Positions 34,160 to 41,638 of a stretch of 59,519 nucleotides of DNA are shown piece after piece; position 1 is the stretch's first letter; every line of letters begins with the position of its first letter. The translations under genes were made by a program, and so were the position numbers. The stretch lies in NCBI RefSeq assembly GCF_946998835.1, contig NZ_CAMQAZ010000016.1:1-59519 (forward strand), written 5' to 3'. The notes below the pieces were generated by a model. The model saw only the letters and a list, made by a program, of their open reading frames with translations. It had not been told where the DNA came from and searched no databases. Source of the DNA: an uncultured Corynebacterium sp. (lineage in GTDB: Bacteria > Actinomycetota > Actinomycetes > Mycobacteriales > Mycobacteriaceae).

Positions 34160-35194
34160 TTATGCGGACTCCATATCGGACAGGGTTTGCTTGTAGAGGT
34201 CAAAGAAGGACTGGTCGGCGCTCGGCGATTCATAAACATTGACGATTTTAACGCCCTTGGCCTTGGCTGCCTCGACAAGTCGCTGGGAAACCTGGTCGTG
34301 GGTCTGCGGTGCGTCGATGAGGTAGTCCAGCTCGCCGGACTCGATCAGCTTGAGCATTTCATTGACATCGCTTGCCGACGGCTCGGACTCATTCAACGTG
34401 GACTGACGGTAGTCCTTCGGGGTGATGTCCTTTACTTTCGTGTCCTTCAGGATGTCATCGGCCAGCGGGTGAACCTGAGCGACCTTGGCGGCCTTAAGCT
34501 TGCTCTTGGCCTCTTCGATGTCCTTGATTTCCTTTTCGACGGCCTTCGTGTCGGCCTTGGCGCCCATCTTGGTCAGAGCTTCTGAGAGCTGCTGTGCAGT
34601 TTCTTCCACCGCATCGGTGTCGTACCAGACGTGCTCGTTGGCTTCGCCGTCGTGGTGGTGGTGCTCGTGGCCTTCGTGGTCATGGTCGTGGCCCTCGTGA
34701 CCATGATCGTGAGCGTGGCCCTCGTGGGCTTCGTGGCCTTCGGCTTCGTGCTCGTCGTGGTCGTGGCCCTCGTGGTCGTGACCCTCGTGATCGTGACCCT
34801 CGTGGTCGTGGCCGTCTTCCTGCGGCAGCGCAGAGATGATGACCTTATCCTTTGCGTCACGCAGGGAGGCGGTCAACCATGCGTCGTAATGCCCACCGCC
34901 TGCGACGAGAATGTCGGCCTGCTCTACCTTCGCCATGTCGGCTGCGGCTGGCTCGTAGGAGTGCGGATCGATGTCGTTCGACGCGATGATTGGGTCGATG
35001 GAGACCTTCTCGTCGTCCGTGACAGCGTCGGCGATGTCTGCCCAGACCTTGGTGGAGGTGACAACCTTGATGTCGCCTGTGGACTCGCCCGCGGTTGTAG
35101 CGCTGTCATCGTCGCTGGAGCATGCGCCGAGGCCTGCGACGAGGCCGACACTGGCGACTAGCGCCGCGATGCGCGTGGAAAAGCGTGCCTTCAT
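34160..35194 (-). CDS. znuA: Zinc-binding lipoprotein of ABC transporter, ZnuA type
   Basis: Cluster A-I solute-binding protein (344 aa) with a lipoprotein signal (lipobox LGAC). Fold landmarks are VTSTKVWADIADAVTDD, DPHSYEPAAADMAKV and the late ANEHVWYDTDAVEETAQQL. Between about residues 125 and 185 lies a His/Asp/Glu loop built from near-identical GHDHE repeats, far richer than average, which marks zinc specificity. ATG 35194 gives a normal signal peptide; an upstream start at 35209 is possible. GGATAAT lies 7 nt before the ATG and could act as a -10. The divergent neighbour is ipsA. A Zur operator is expected nearby, but I could not identify one with confidence. Confidence 0.9.
   Translation of the reverse strand: MKARFSTRIAALVASVGLVAGLGACSSDDDSATTAGESTGDIKVVTSTKVWADIADAVTDDEKVSIDPIIASNDIDPHSYEPAAADMAKVEQADILVAGGGHYDAWLTASLRDAKDKVIISALPQEDGHDHEGHDHEGHDHEGHDHDEHEAEGHEAHEGHAHDHGHEGHDHDHEGHEHHHHDGEANEHVWYDTDAVEETAQQLSEALTKMGAKADTKAVEKEIKDIEEAKSKLKAAKVAQVHPLADDILKDTKVKDITPKDYRQSTLNESEPSASDVNEMLKLIESGELDYLIDAPQTHDQVSQRLVEAAKAKGVKIVNVYESPSADQSFFDLYKQTLSDMESA
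34670..34815. repeat. 15-bp tandem coding repeats in znuA (His-rich loop)
   Basis: Imperfect repeats of a 15-bp unit (on the + strand like CGTGGTCGTGGCCCT and CGTGATCGTGACCCT) encode the GHDHE series. Such arrays expand or contract by slippage in steps of five residues. Confidence 0.6.
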
Positions 35195-35500
35195 ATAAAA
35201 ATTATCCAATCCTGTTACGAGCTAAATTGCAGTGTTTTACCTCTTGAACGTCAACCGTTATTGAAAACAGTTGTCTTTTAGGTTCATCATCATAGTAGGG
35301 AATGCGGCGCCGCAGTAACAAGACGGCTGACAGACGGAGTGGCGGAAATGACAGCTGTAAACCTCCGTTGGGTAACATTGTCCGCGATCAGATGCGTGTG
35401 GTGCTCGCTGTAGTTCGCTTCCGTAGAACTGCAGTTCTTTCCTATGGGCTATTTCGGTGAGCAGCCACTGCTGAACTTTTTTATGAAGGGGCGGTATCCT
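35195..35500. other. 306-bp divergent control region, znuA-ipsA
   Basis: No gene is seen here. It must carry both promoters. An imperfect dyad around 35260-35275 (TTGAAAACAGTTGTC) is the only operator-like sequence noticed and is too poor to assign. AAGGGG at 35486-35491 stands 9 nt before GTG 35501 and decides the ipsA start over ATG 35483. Confidence 0.4.
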
Positions 35501-36709
35501 GTGCAGAGCAAGCGTCGTCGTGGCACTTTGGCTTCCATTGCAGCTGAGCTTGGAGTCTCGCGTACGACTGTCTCCAATGCCTACAACCGCCCTGACCAGC
35601 TCTCCGAGAAGTTGCGTGAGCACATCCTGGAGACTGCGGAGCGGCTCGGCTACCCGGGGCCGGATCCTATGGCTCGCGGTCTGCGCATGCGTCGGGTTGG
35701 TGCCATCGGCGTGCTGTTTACCGAGCACCTCCCGTTCGCATTCGATGACCCCGCGTCCGTGGATTTTCTCGCGGGACTCGCGGAGGAGCTCGGCGAAATG
35801 GGCGACTCCATGCTGGTCATCCCAGCTTCTTCCGAGGAAGGCGGCGATGTCGATCTCAGCCTGATCCGACAGGCAGTTGTCGACGGCTTCGTGGTCTACT
35901 CCGTCGCTGACAACGATCCGTTCCTCGCCGCGGTGCGCGCTCGCGGCTTGCCGACGGTCGTGTGTGATCAACCCGCAGACGTGGCGGCTTTGCCGTTCGT
36001 GGGTATCGACGACCGCGAGGCCATCAAGCCGGCGGTGCGGCATCTGACTGAGCTTGGGCATCGCAAGGTGGGGATCCTCTCGGTGCGCTTGTCGCGTACC
36101 CCTAACTCGGGATATGTGACCGAGGAGCGGCTGGCAGGAGCGCATCACCAGGTGCAGAAGAACCGCGTAGAAGGTGCATTGGAGGCGCTTGCCGAAGTCG
36201 GTATTCAGCACGCGGATGTGCCTATCATCGAGCGCCACCTCAATGACCGTGAGAACAACCGCGATGCCGCTCGTCAGCTACTGACAGAGAACCCTGATCT
36301 CACGGCGGTAGTTTGCACTACGGATACCCAGGCAATTGCAGTGCTGGAGTATGCCCAGGAGAACGGCATTCGTGTTCCCGAGGATTTGTCCATTACCGGC
36401 TTTGACGGAATTGAGCGCGCCCTCTTCCACAAGCTGACAACTGTCATACAGCCGAATCGACAGAAGGGCATCGCGGTTGGTCGCGCCCTAGCCGAGGAAC
36501 TTGAGGCCGCGCATGACGACGGCGGTTTCGCCCCTGCGACTGCTGGGGCCGGCAAGGGTGCTGACACCGATAGTGCGGGGGTCGGCAGTGCTTCCGCCGA
36601 CGGCAAGAACGCCGCACCTTCAGATTCCTCCGAGCGGCGATCTCCCCGCGTCCTGCTGGAGACCGAGTTTGTCGTCGGAGCCACTACCGCGGCACCGTCG
36701 GCGGGTTAG
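35501..36709 (+). CDS. ipsA: LacI-type regulator IpsA
   Basis: Transcription factor of 402 aa. The helix-turn-helix is GTLASIAAELGVSRTTVSNAYNRPDQLS, followed by a LacI hinge and a periplasmic-binding-protein-like effector domain ending TGFDGIERALFHKLTTVIQP. It matches C. glutamicum IpsA (Cg2910), which activates inositol-phosphate synthase for inositol-derived lipids and, as I recall, also sits beside a zinc ABC operon (cg2911-2913) near thrE. Odd feature: a 40-residue Gly/Ala/Ser/Asp-rich insertion (about 340-382) splits the C-terminal subdomain just before the last strand LLETEFVVGATTAAPSAG. Confidence 0.82.
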   Translation: MQSKRRRGTLASIAAELGVSRTTVSNAYNRPDQLSEKLREHILETAERLGYPGPDPMARGLRMRRVGAIGVLFTEHLPFAFDDPASVDFLAGLAEELGEMGDSMLVIPASSEEGGDVDLSLIRQAVVDGFVVYSVADNDPFLAAVRARGLPTVVCDQPADVAALPFVGIDDREAIKPAVRHLTELGHRKVGILSVRLSRTPNSGYVTEERLAGAHHQVQKNRVEGALEALAEVGIQHADVPIIERHLNDRENNRDAARQLLTENPDLTAVVCTTDTQAIAVLEYAQENGIRVPEDLSITGFDGIERALFHKLTTVIQPNRQKGIAVGRALAEELEAAHDDGGFAPATAGAGKGADTDSAGVGSASADGKNAAPSDSSERRSPRVLLETEFVVGATTAAPSAG

Positions 36710-36798
36710 CCGTCCGCGGCAGAGCTCGTGGCCGCCCGCGGGGCATAAAACCCCCACCTCGTCTTTACTGCGTTGGGATTCAGATTAAGGTCTACTAC

Positions 36799-37422
36799 AT
36801 GACAGATTCAGCAAATTCGAGCACCGACCAATCAGCCGTGACTTTCAGTACTCCAGAAGCCAACGGTGACGACTACGTCGAACTTGGCGGTCCCGTCGAA
36901 TTAGATGAAATGTCCATCCGTGGTGCGATGAGCGAGTTCACCACCGGCGTGACCATTATCGCCACCGAGGATGACGGCGAAAGGTACGGTTTTGCCTGCC
37001 AGTCCTTCTCTTCGCTGAGTCTCACTCCGCCAATGGTTCTGTTTACTGTCATGAAGACTTCGCGGTCGTGGCCGCATGTGAAAAACTCCGGCCGGTTTTC
37101 CGTCAATGTGTTGGCCGAGGATCAGGAGGACATCTCGGCAGCCTTTGGCCGTCGTAACGGCGAAAAGTTCAAGATGGGCACATGGACCCGCTCTGAGCTG
37201 GGCAATCCGCTGCTGCACGGCTGCTCCGTATGGATTGATTGCACCGTTGTCGATGTTTACGAGGGCGGCGACCACTGGATTGTGACTGCCGATATTGTGT
37301 CCATCGGCAAGCGTGAAGAAATCAATCCGCTCATTTACCACCGCGGTTCTTACGCCCGCGTCTCTCACCCGGGCACCGATGCGCCTATCGAGCAAAAATG
37401 GCGTCAGCGTCCCTCGGTGTAA
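36799..37422 (+). CDS. Flavin reductase-like FMN-binding protein
   Basis: A 207-aa protein of the flavin reductase family (NADH:flavin oxidoreductase subunit of two-component monooxygenases, HsaB/HpaC type). A flexible N-terminal ~35 residues precede GAMSEFTTGVTIIATEDDGERYGFACQSFSSLSLTPPMVLF, SWPHVKNSGRFSVNVLAEDQ and a closing YHRGSYARV. The partner oxygenase is not in the window, so the substrate is unknown. TAAGGT ends 7 nt before the ATG and could act as a -10 for a leaderless transcript. The 3' end overlaps the convergent lipoprotein gene by 19 bp. Confidence 0.85.
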   Translation: MTDSANSSTDQSAVTFSTPEANGDDYVELGGPVELDEMSIRGAMSEFTTGVTIIATEDDGERYGFACQSFSSLSLTPPMVLFTVMKTSRSWPHVKNSGRFSVNVLAEDQEDISAAFGRRNGEKFKMGTWTRSELGNPLLHGCSVWIDCTVVDVYEGGDHWIVTADIVSIGKREEINPLIYHRGSYARVSHPGTDAPIEQKWRQRPSV

Positions 37423-37880
37423 CCCGAGGTCGTTGCAGTCCAGCCGCGGCGGTCCTCGCCCGGCTTGGCATCTTTAATCTCCCGCATGCGCAGGCCGTTG
37501 TCGTCGTATGTGTAGGCGAATTCGCCCGCAACAATCTGGTGGAAGCGCTCCGAGTAGGTCTGTGCCTGCGCCGAGCAGTCCAAACTGCGAGTGCGCTCCG
37601 GGGCGCCGAATTCGACTGCTTCGCCCTTCCACTGCAGAGAGCCGGAGCTGTTGCCGCAGGAATCGGCGAAGGTATAGGTCGTCTGCCCCAGCGTAATCAT
37701 CGGCGCTTGTGTGCCATCAGGCACACCGTGGGGTAGCTCTGGGTCGTCAAAAATCGCCGTAATCTGCCATTGCTTGCCGACGATCTCCGCTGCCGGCTTT
37801 GGCTGGCACGCGGTAGCCGTCATGGTTACTGCAGCAACGACAGCTACTGCGGCGACTGCCTTCTTTCCGCTTTGACCCAT
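37404..37880 (-). CDS. META/HslJ-like lipoprotein
   Basis: Exported protein of 158 aa with a signal ending TATAC, a lipobox. The mature domain (GKQWQITAIFDDPELP, TYTFADSCGNSSGSLQWKGEAVEF) has a META-domain look, as in HslJ, but I am not certain. Two Cys, in DSCGNS and SLDCSA, probably pair. It begins 14 nt after the histone-like gene stop, so the two form an operon. Function unknown. Confidence 0.65.
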   Translation of the reverse strand: MGQSGKKAVAAVAVVAAVTMTATACQPKPAAEIVGKQWQITAIFDDPELPHGVPDGTQAPMITLGQTTYTFADSCGNSSGSLQWKGEAVEFGAPERTRSLDCSAQAQTYSERFHQIVAGEFAYTYDDNGLRMREIKDAKPGEDRRGWTATTSGYTEGR

Positions 37881-37894
37881 GCTGCGTGACCCCG

Positions 37895-38272
37895 TTAGTT
37901 AGCAGCCTTCTTGGTGGTCTTCTTAGCAGCCTTCTTCGTCGTCTTCTTAGAGGCCTTCTTTGCGGCCTTCTTCGCCGTCTTGCGAGTGGTCTTCTTCGCT
38001 GCCTTCTTGGTCGACTTTTTCGCAGTCTTCTTAGTGGACTTGCGGGTGCGCTTCGCGGTCTTCGGAGCGTTTTCCTTCTCGTACTCCTCGTGGACCTTCT
38101 TGAAGCTCAGGCCTTCCTTCTCCACTCCGAGCATGCACATCAGAGTGACGGCATCGTAGAAGTCCTCGGCGAAGGTAGCCACAATTCGCCGTGCGCCAGC
38201 AGCGGTCTTTTCTTCGACCTTGTGAAGAGCCTCGTTCTGAGCAGTGCGAGTGTCTGTGACCTTCGGTGGCAC
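37895..38272 (-). CDS. Histone-H1-tail-like basic protein
   Basis: A 125-aa protein in two parts. Residues 1-70 form a small folded region (VTDTRTAQNEALHKVEEKTAAGARRIVATFAEDFYDAVTLMCML). Residues 71-125 are almost only Lys, Ala and Thr in KKTAKK/KKAAKK units, like the tail of linker histones, HupB or HrdB-type proteins. DNA or RNA binding and nucleoid compaction are likely. The GTG at 38272 is preceded by AGGAGG at 4 nt; the longer TTG start at 38287 would place that site inside the gene. The AAG/GCC-rich DNA is itself repetitive and prone to slippage. Confidence 0.72.
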   Translation of the reverse strand: MPPKVTDTRTAQNEALHKVEEKTAAGARRIVATFAEDFYDAVTLMCMLGVEKEGLSFKKVHEEYEKENAPKTAKRTRKSTKKTAKKSTKKAAKKTTRKTAKKAAKKASKKTTKKAAKKTTKKAAN

Positions 38273-38543
38273 GAATCCTCCTGGCAAGCATGGCCTTTAA
38301 CTGCGCCTGATTCACCTACTTCTGCTAGCCATCGCACCACATACTTCCGGCACCGAACTCAACTGGGCCCAGTGGGTAGGAGATAAGGGTTGTGATGACG
38401 CAGTTTCAGCTTGAAGCGCTACGTACAATACAAAAACCACATTCTACCACGTTGTTGATAGGTCGCGCTGAGTGGACAATGCTCGCGAGGAGTGCTCCTA
38501 GCCCAAGGGGTACTTGTCGCACGAGGTGGCTAGCCCGGCATGG

Positions 38544-40211
38544 TTAGTCCACACGCGGGTTCAGACCGCCCTTGAAGCGGTAATTGCGTGGACGACGAGG
38601 TTTAGTCCTCGGGTTCACCGGCCGGATTCGGCGCATACCCGCACGAATCGGACGGGTCAGACCGCTGTCTTCGCGCAGCGCGCGAGGCCGGCGCAGCCTG
38701 CGTGCCATCCATTCACCGAGCACAATGCCGGCAGCCAGCGCCGTCGCAATGCCTAGCGCTGAGGCCAGTGCCGTAAAACCTTTAGTTGGGTGGTCGTGCA
38801 GCAGTGCGTGCATGCCGCGGTAAATCGTCATACCTGGAAGCAGCGGGGTTACGCCTGCCACTGCTGTAATCAGCGGAGGGATGGACCAACGGCGTGCCAG
38901 CAGGCCGCCAATTAGGCCAATCAGAGTTGCTGCCGCGCCCGCGCTGGTGACCGGGTGAACTCCCAGAGGGGTCAGCACGTAGTAGTAGGTCATCGACCCC
39001 AGGAGGGCGACGGTGCCGGACACGGCCAAAGCCGTGAATCCAGCATTCGAGGCCAACGCAAATGCGATTGAGGCGGTAGTTCCCGCTATCACCCGCACTG
39101 TCGCCTGGGCCAGGTTGAGGTCGGAGCCCGCGATGACGTCGGGAAGCGGAATGCCCAGCATTCCGGAAAACTCGATGCCCATTGCGATGCCGGCGACGAT
39201 GCCGCCGGTCAGCAGCATCGTGTCGAAGAAGCGTGCCGAGCCTGTCACGGGCGCGCCGGTGATGCCGTCCTGTAGTGCCTGTACGAGGGTAAGGCCGGCG
39301 AGCATAACGATGATTCCCGAGGCAATTAGCCTGGAGGGTTGCATTTCAAAGGGAAGGTATGCCTGTGCCGCATTGAGTACAGCAGCGGAGAGTGTGGCGA
39401 TGAGACCGCCGACTGCGTTTTGGAAGAACGTGGGTAACTCGCGGGCGGCGAGCTCACCAATCACGATGACGATAGCCAGCGTGACGGCAGCTGCGATGAG
39501 GGCGACCTCGAAACCCGAACCGAGTAGCACAGTCACAGACGAGGCCAGTAATGCCCAGCCTGCGTAGATGACACGGAGGCGGTACTTGGCAGGTTCGCGC
39601 TCCACCTTGTCGATGGCTTCGATGGCCTCTTCCAAGCTCATGTGGCCTGCGCGGATTCGACGGATGACACGGTCGGTGTGGCGCAGGCGCTCGAAATCGG
39701 GCACCGGTGCAGTGACGACGCGCATAGCCGTGATGGGTGTGCGGCGGGCACCGATGAGGTGATAGACCGTCACGGAGGTCAACGTGATGTCGACTTGGAT
39801 CTGAGTGAGACCATAGGCCGAGGTCACGGCCTTGATCTGCAGTTCGGTATCGCGATTGCCCGAGCCGCATGCCAGCAGCAGCCCGCCGATACGAGCAGCC
39901 AGGTCGAGGACTGCCGTGACCTGGCTGGGGTCGGAATAGTCGATTGGTGCCAGGGGTAGTGGGGCAGTGGTCGAGTGCACGAGGTCGACAGTCGCTGCCG
40001 GACCGGAGACGAAATCGATTACACGCTGCTTGAACGTGGGTTGCTCTTCGATTGCGGGAAACTGAGTCTGTGGGGTGTCGTCGTAGGCGACAGCGGGGTC
40101 AGCGTCGTAGGAGGCAGCGGCTTCAGCGTCGTAGAGATTATCCTTCGCGGCGGAGTTTTCTCCGCCGTTGGATTCTCCGCCGTTGGAATTGTTGCCACCG
40201 TCGAATGACAC
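38544..40211 (-). CDS. thrE: Threonine/serine exporter ThrE
   Basis: Inner-membrane exporter of threonine and serine (555 aa). A cytosolic N-terminal domain (about 90-215, LAARIGGLLLACGSGNRDTELQIKAVTSAYGL) is followed by about ten helices with FFQNAVGGLIAT, ASGIIVMLAGLTLVQALQDGITGAPVTGSARFFDT and IPPLITAVAGVTPLLPGMTIYRGM. These closely resemble C. glutamicum ThrE. Start: GTG 40211, with GGAAG about 8 nt upstream. The first ~75 residues are acidic and Asn/Gly/Ser-rich, longer than in C. glutamicum. The C-terminus is Arg/Pro-rich. Confidence 0.9.
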   Translation of the reverse strand: MSFDGGNNSNGGESNGGENSAAKDNLYDAEAAASYDADPAVAYDDTPQTQFPAIEEQPTFKQRVIDFVSGPAATVDLVHSTTAPLPLAPIDYSDPSQVTAVLDLAARIGGLLLACGSGNRDTELQIKAVTSAYGLTQIQVDITLTSVTVYHLIGARRTPITAMRVVTAPVPDFERLRHTDRVIRRIRAGHMSLEEAIEAIDKVEREPAKYRLRVIYAGWALLASSVTVLLGSGFEVALIAAAVTLAIVIVIGELAARELPTFFQNAVGGLIATLSAAVLNAAQAYLPFEMQPSRLIASGIIVMLAGLTLVQALQDGITGAPVTGSARFFDTMLLTGGIVAGIAMGIEFSGMLGIPLPDVIAGSDLNLAQATVRVIAGTTASIAFALASNAGFTALAVSGTVALLGSMTYYYVLTPLGVHPVTSAGAAATLIGLIGGLLARRWSIPPLITAVAGVTPLLPGMTIYRGMHALLHDHPTKGFTALASALGIATALAAGIVLGEWMARRLRRPRALREDSGLTRPIRAGMRRIRPVNPRTKPRRPRNYRFKGGLNPRVD

Positions 40212-40571
40212 GTCGACACTTCCTTTCCCGTTACTGCCTAGGGTTGCGTTGCAGAGATGCTGTAAAAACGCGATACGGAAACGTTGCAGAAACATAGCCC
40301 CAGTGATTTAGCGATAGTCACACTACCTCGTCAGCAACCGAGAATCTCAATTCGTTTTTGAGGCGGCGAATTTACTTATCTGAACAGTGCTTTTAGCGTG
40401 TAGAAAAGTGTTCAAGAAGTGCGATTACAGTATTCCTGTGGTGTCGTTTTTAACTTCTGCCTACCAACCTGTAGAATCGCCTGTCAGCGGCACAGCTGAG
40501 TTCGAATCTCAGGTTGACTCTGATTCTTTCGAGCCAGCGACGGCTAACGCCAAAAGGGTCGCTTTAAAGTT

Positions 40572-40647
40572 GCCGGGATGGCGCAATTGGTAGCGCAACT
40601 GATTTGTAATCAGTAGGTTACGGGTTCGAGTCCCGTTTCCGGCTCCA
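40572..40647 (+). tRNA. tRNA-Thr (anticodon TGT)
   Basis: Acceptor stem GCCGGGA pairs with TTCCGGC. The D arm is GCGCAATTGGTAGCGC, the anticodon stem-loop is ACTGA-TTTGTAA-TCAGT with anticodon TGT, and the T arm is CGGGTTCGAGTCCCG. The discriminator is T and CCA is encoded. All stems are intact. An intrinsic terminator follows at once. Confidence 0.96.
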
Positions 40648-40649
40648 AA

Positions 40650-40682
40650 ACCCCAGGTCAGGAAGTTTTCCGCCCTGGGGTT
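40650..40682 (+). terminator. Terminator of tRNA-Thr
   Basis: AACCCCAGG pairs with CCTGGGGTT, followed by ctttggtttttt. Confidence 0.8.
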
Positions 40683-41100
40683 CTTTGGTTTTTTGTGGGG
40701 GTGTGGGGGTAAGTAGGGGTTGCCTAGCATGAGGGATGAAATCGTCTAGTAGAAAGTCCGCTCCCCCTCAGAAGCCCCGGTCAACATATGGATGAGCTAT
40801 TCACTTATGGACACGCTGGTGCGCATCGATAGGTGAATATGGCATCGATAGGACAGCGCATCACCGACACCCGGGAAATCACAGGGCACGGAGTATTCAC
40901 ATATGCAACTCGAGCCCCATGCTTCACATGGTTTGCGGCGATATGTAAGGGAGATTTTGTTTTAAGCCATAAGCGTCGATAGAGCTGGTCTCGGGAAAGG
41001 GCCTGCGCTATGGGCGCTTTTGATAGTTTTCTGTAAAACCTTCCAGGAAACCCCACAAACTGGGGTGATTTCTCGGAGAAAAATATTCTACGATAGGCCC
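40683..41100. other. 418-bp gap after tRNA-Thr with scattered repeats
   Basis: No gene is supported. GCATCGATAGG occurs at 40823-40833 and 40842-40852, with TCGATAG again near 40977. TATTCAC occurs twice (about 40797 and 40894), with GTGAATA between. At the right end the dyad ACCCCA-N5-TGGGGT (41050-41066) precedes the next promoter. I looked for a duplicated tRNA 3' end that would mark an attachment site and found none. Confidence 0.45.
41050..41094 (+). promoter_or_regulatory. Operator-like dyad and -10 of the pseudo-phosphatase gene
   Basis: ACCCCA-N5-TGGGGT lies about 23 bp upstream of a TACGAT -10 (41089-41094), covering the -35 position. The -10 ends 6 nt before ATG 41101 and no ribosome site is present, so the mRNA is probably leaderless and repressible. 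Confidence 0.4.
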
Positions 41101-41508
41101 ATGTCAGAGGTGCTCTTTGTCAGTAGTTCAAACATGGGACTCTCACGCGTACTAGAAGGGCTGCTGCGTCAAGCTGCCCCAGAGCTAACAGTTTTGTCAG
41201 CAGGTATCAGCATCGATGATGATGACCGCGGTCTGGATGAAGATGCGCGGCGCGCACTCTGCGAGGTGGGGGCACGGTGCGATGGCGATCCGCACCAGCT
41301 CACACCATCACTCGCAGATAGTGCGGATGTGGTCATTGTCGTGGGGCAAATCGATGTATCGGACTACATCGCGCCGGATGTAGAAACTGAGCGCTGGGAA
41401 TTTGATGACCCAGCTGACCGCGGCGTTTACGGCTATCCTCGCTACGTGCAGTTGCGGGATTATTTCCTACAGCGGGTCAATACGCTAGCGGAGCGGTTCG
41501 CTGCCTAA
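41101..41508 (+). CDS. Catalytically inactive LMW phosphatase / arsenate reductase homologue
   Basis: A 135-aa protein with the fold pattern of low-molecular-weight tyrosine phosphatases and Wzb/ArsC-type arsenate reductases. The P-loop should read V-C-x-x-N-x-x-R-S. Here it is VSSSNMGLS: the nucleophilic Cys is Ser8 and the transition-state Arg is Leu14, while Asn11 and Ser15 remain. The general-acid region DDPAD (about 102-106) is kept. It therefore cannot act by the known mechanism. It may be a binding or regulatory pseudoenzyme. Codon use is normal and the frame intact, so it is not simply decayed. Confidence 0.7.
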   Translation: MSEVLFVSSSNMGLSRVLEGLLRQAAPELTVLSAGISIDDDDRGLDEDARRALCEVGARCDGDPHQLTPSLADSADVVIVVGQIDVSDYIAPDVETERWEFDDPADRGVYGYPRYVQLRDYFLQRVNTLAERFAA

Positions 41509-41624
41509 ATCAGTCCACTGCGTAAATAGTGGGTTAGCGGCGCGGGGGCCGTCGTAAAGCAAGGTGCGGGAGCGGGGATGCTTTGTTTTCTGACGATAAT
41601 GCCCGCGCTCACTCGGTCAGCACC

Positions 41625-41630
41625 TAATGT
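41625..41630 (+). promoter_or_regulatory. -10 element setting the DUF4442 gene start
   Basis: TAATGT ends 8 nt before ATG 41639. The earlier in-frame ATG at 41627 lies inside this element. Confidence 0.4.
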
Positions 41631-41638
41631 ATATAGCT

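Noticed and set aside
40805..41056. 83-codon frame on the minus strand after tRNA-Thr
   Set aside because: The sequence looks like no known protein and crosses the repeats and the operator-like dyad.
40572..41100. Phage or island attachment site at tRNA-Thr
   Set aside because: I found no second copy of the tRNA 3' end and no integrase or phage gene in the window.
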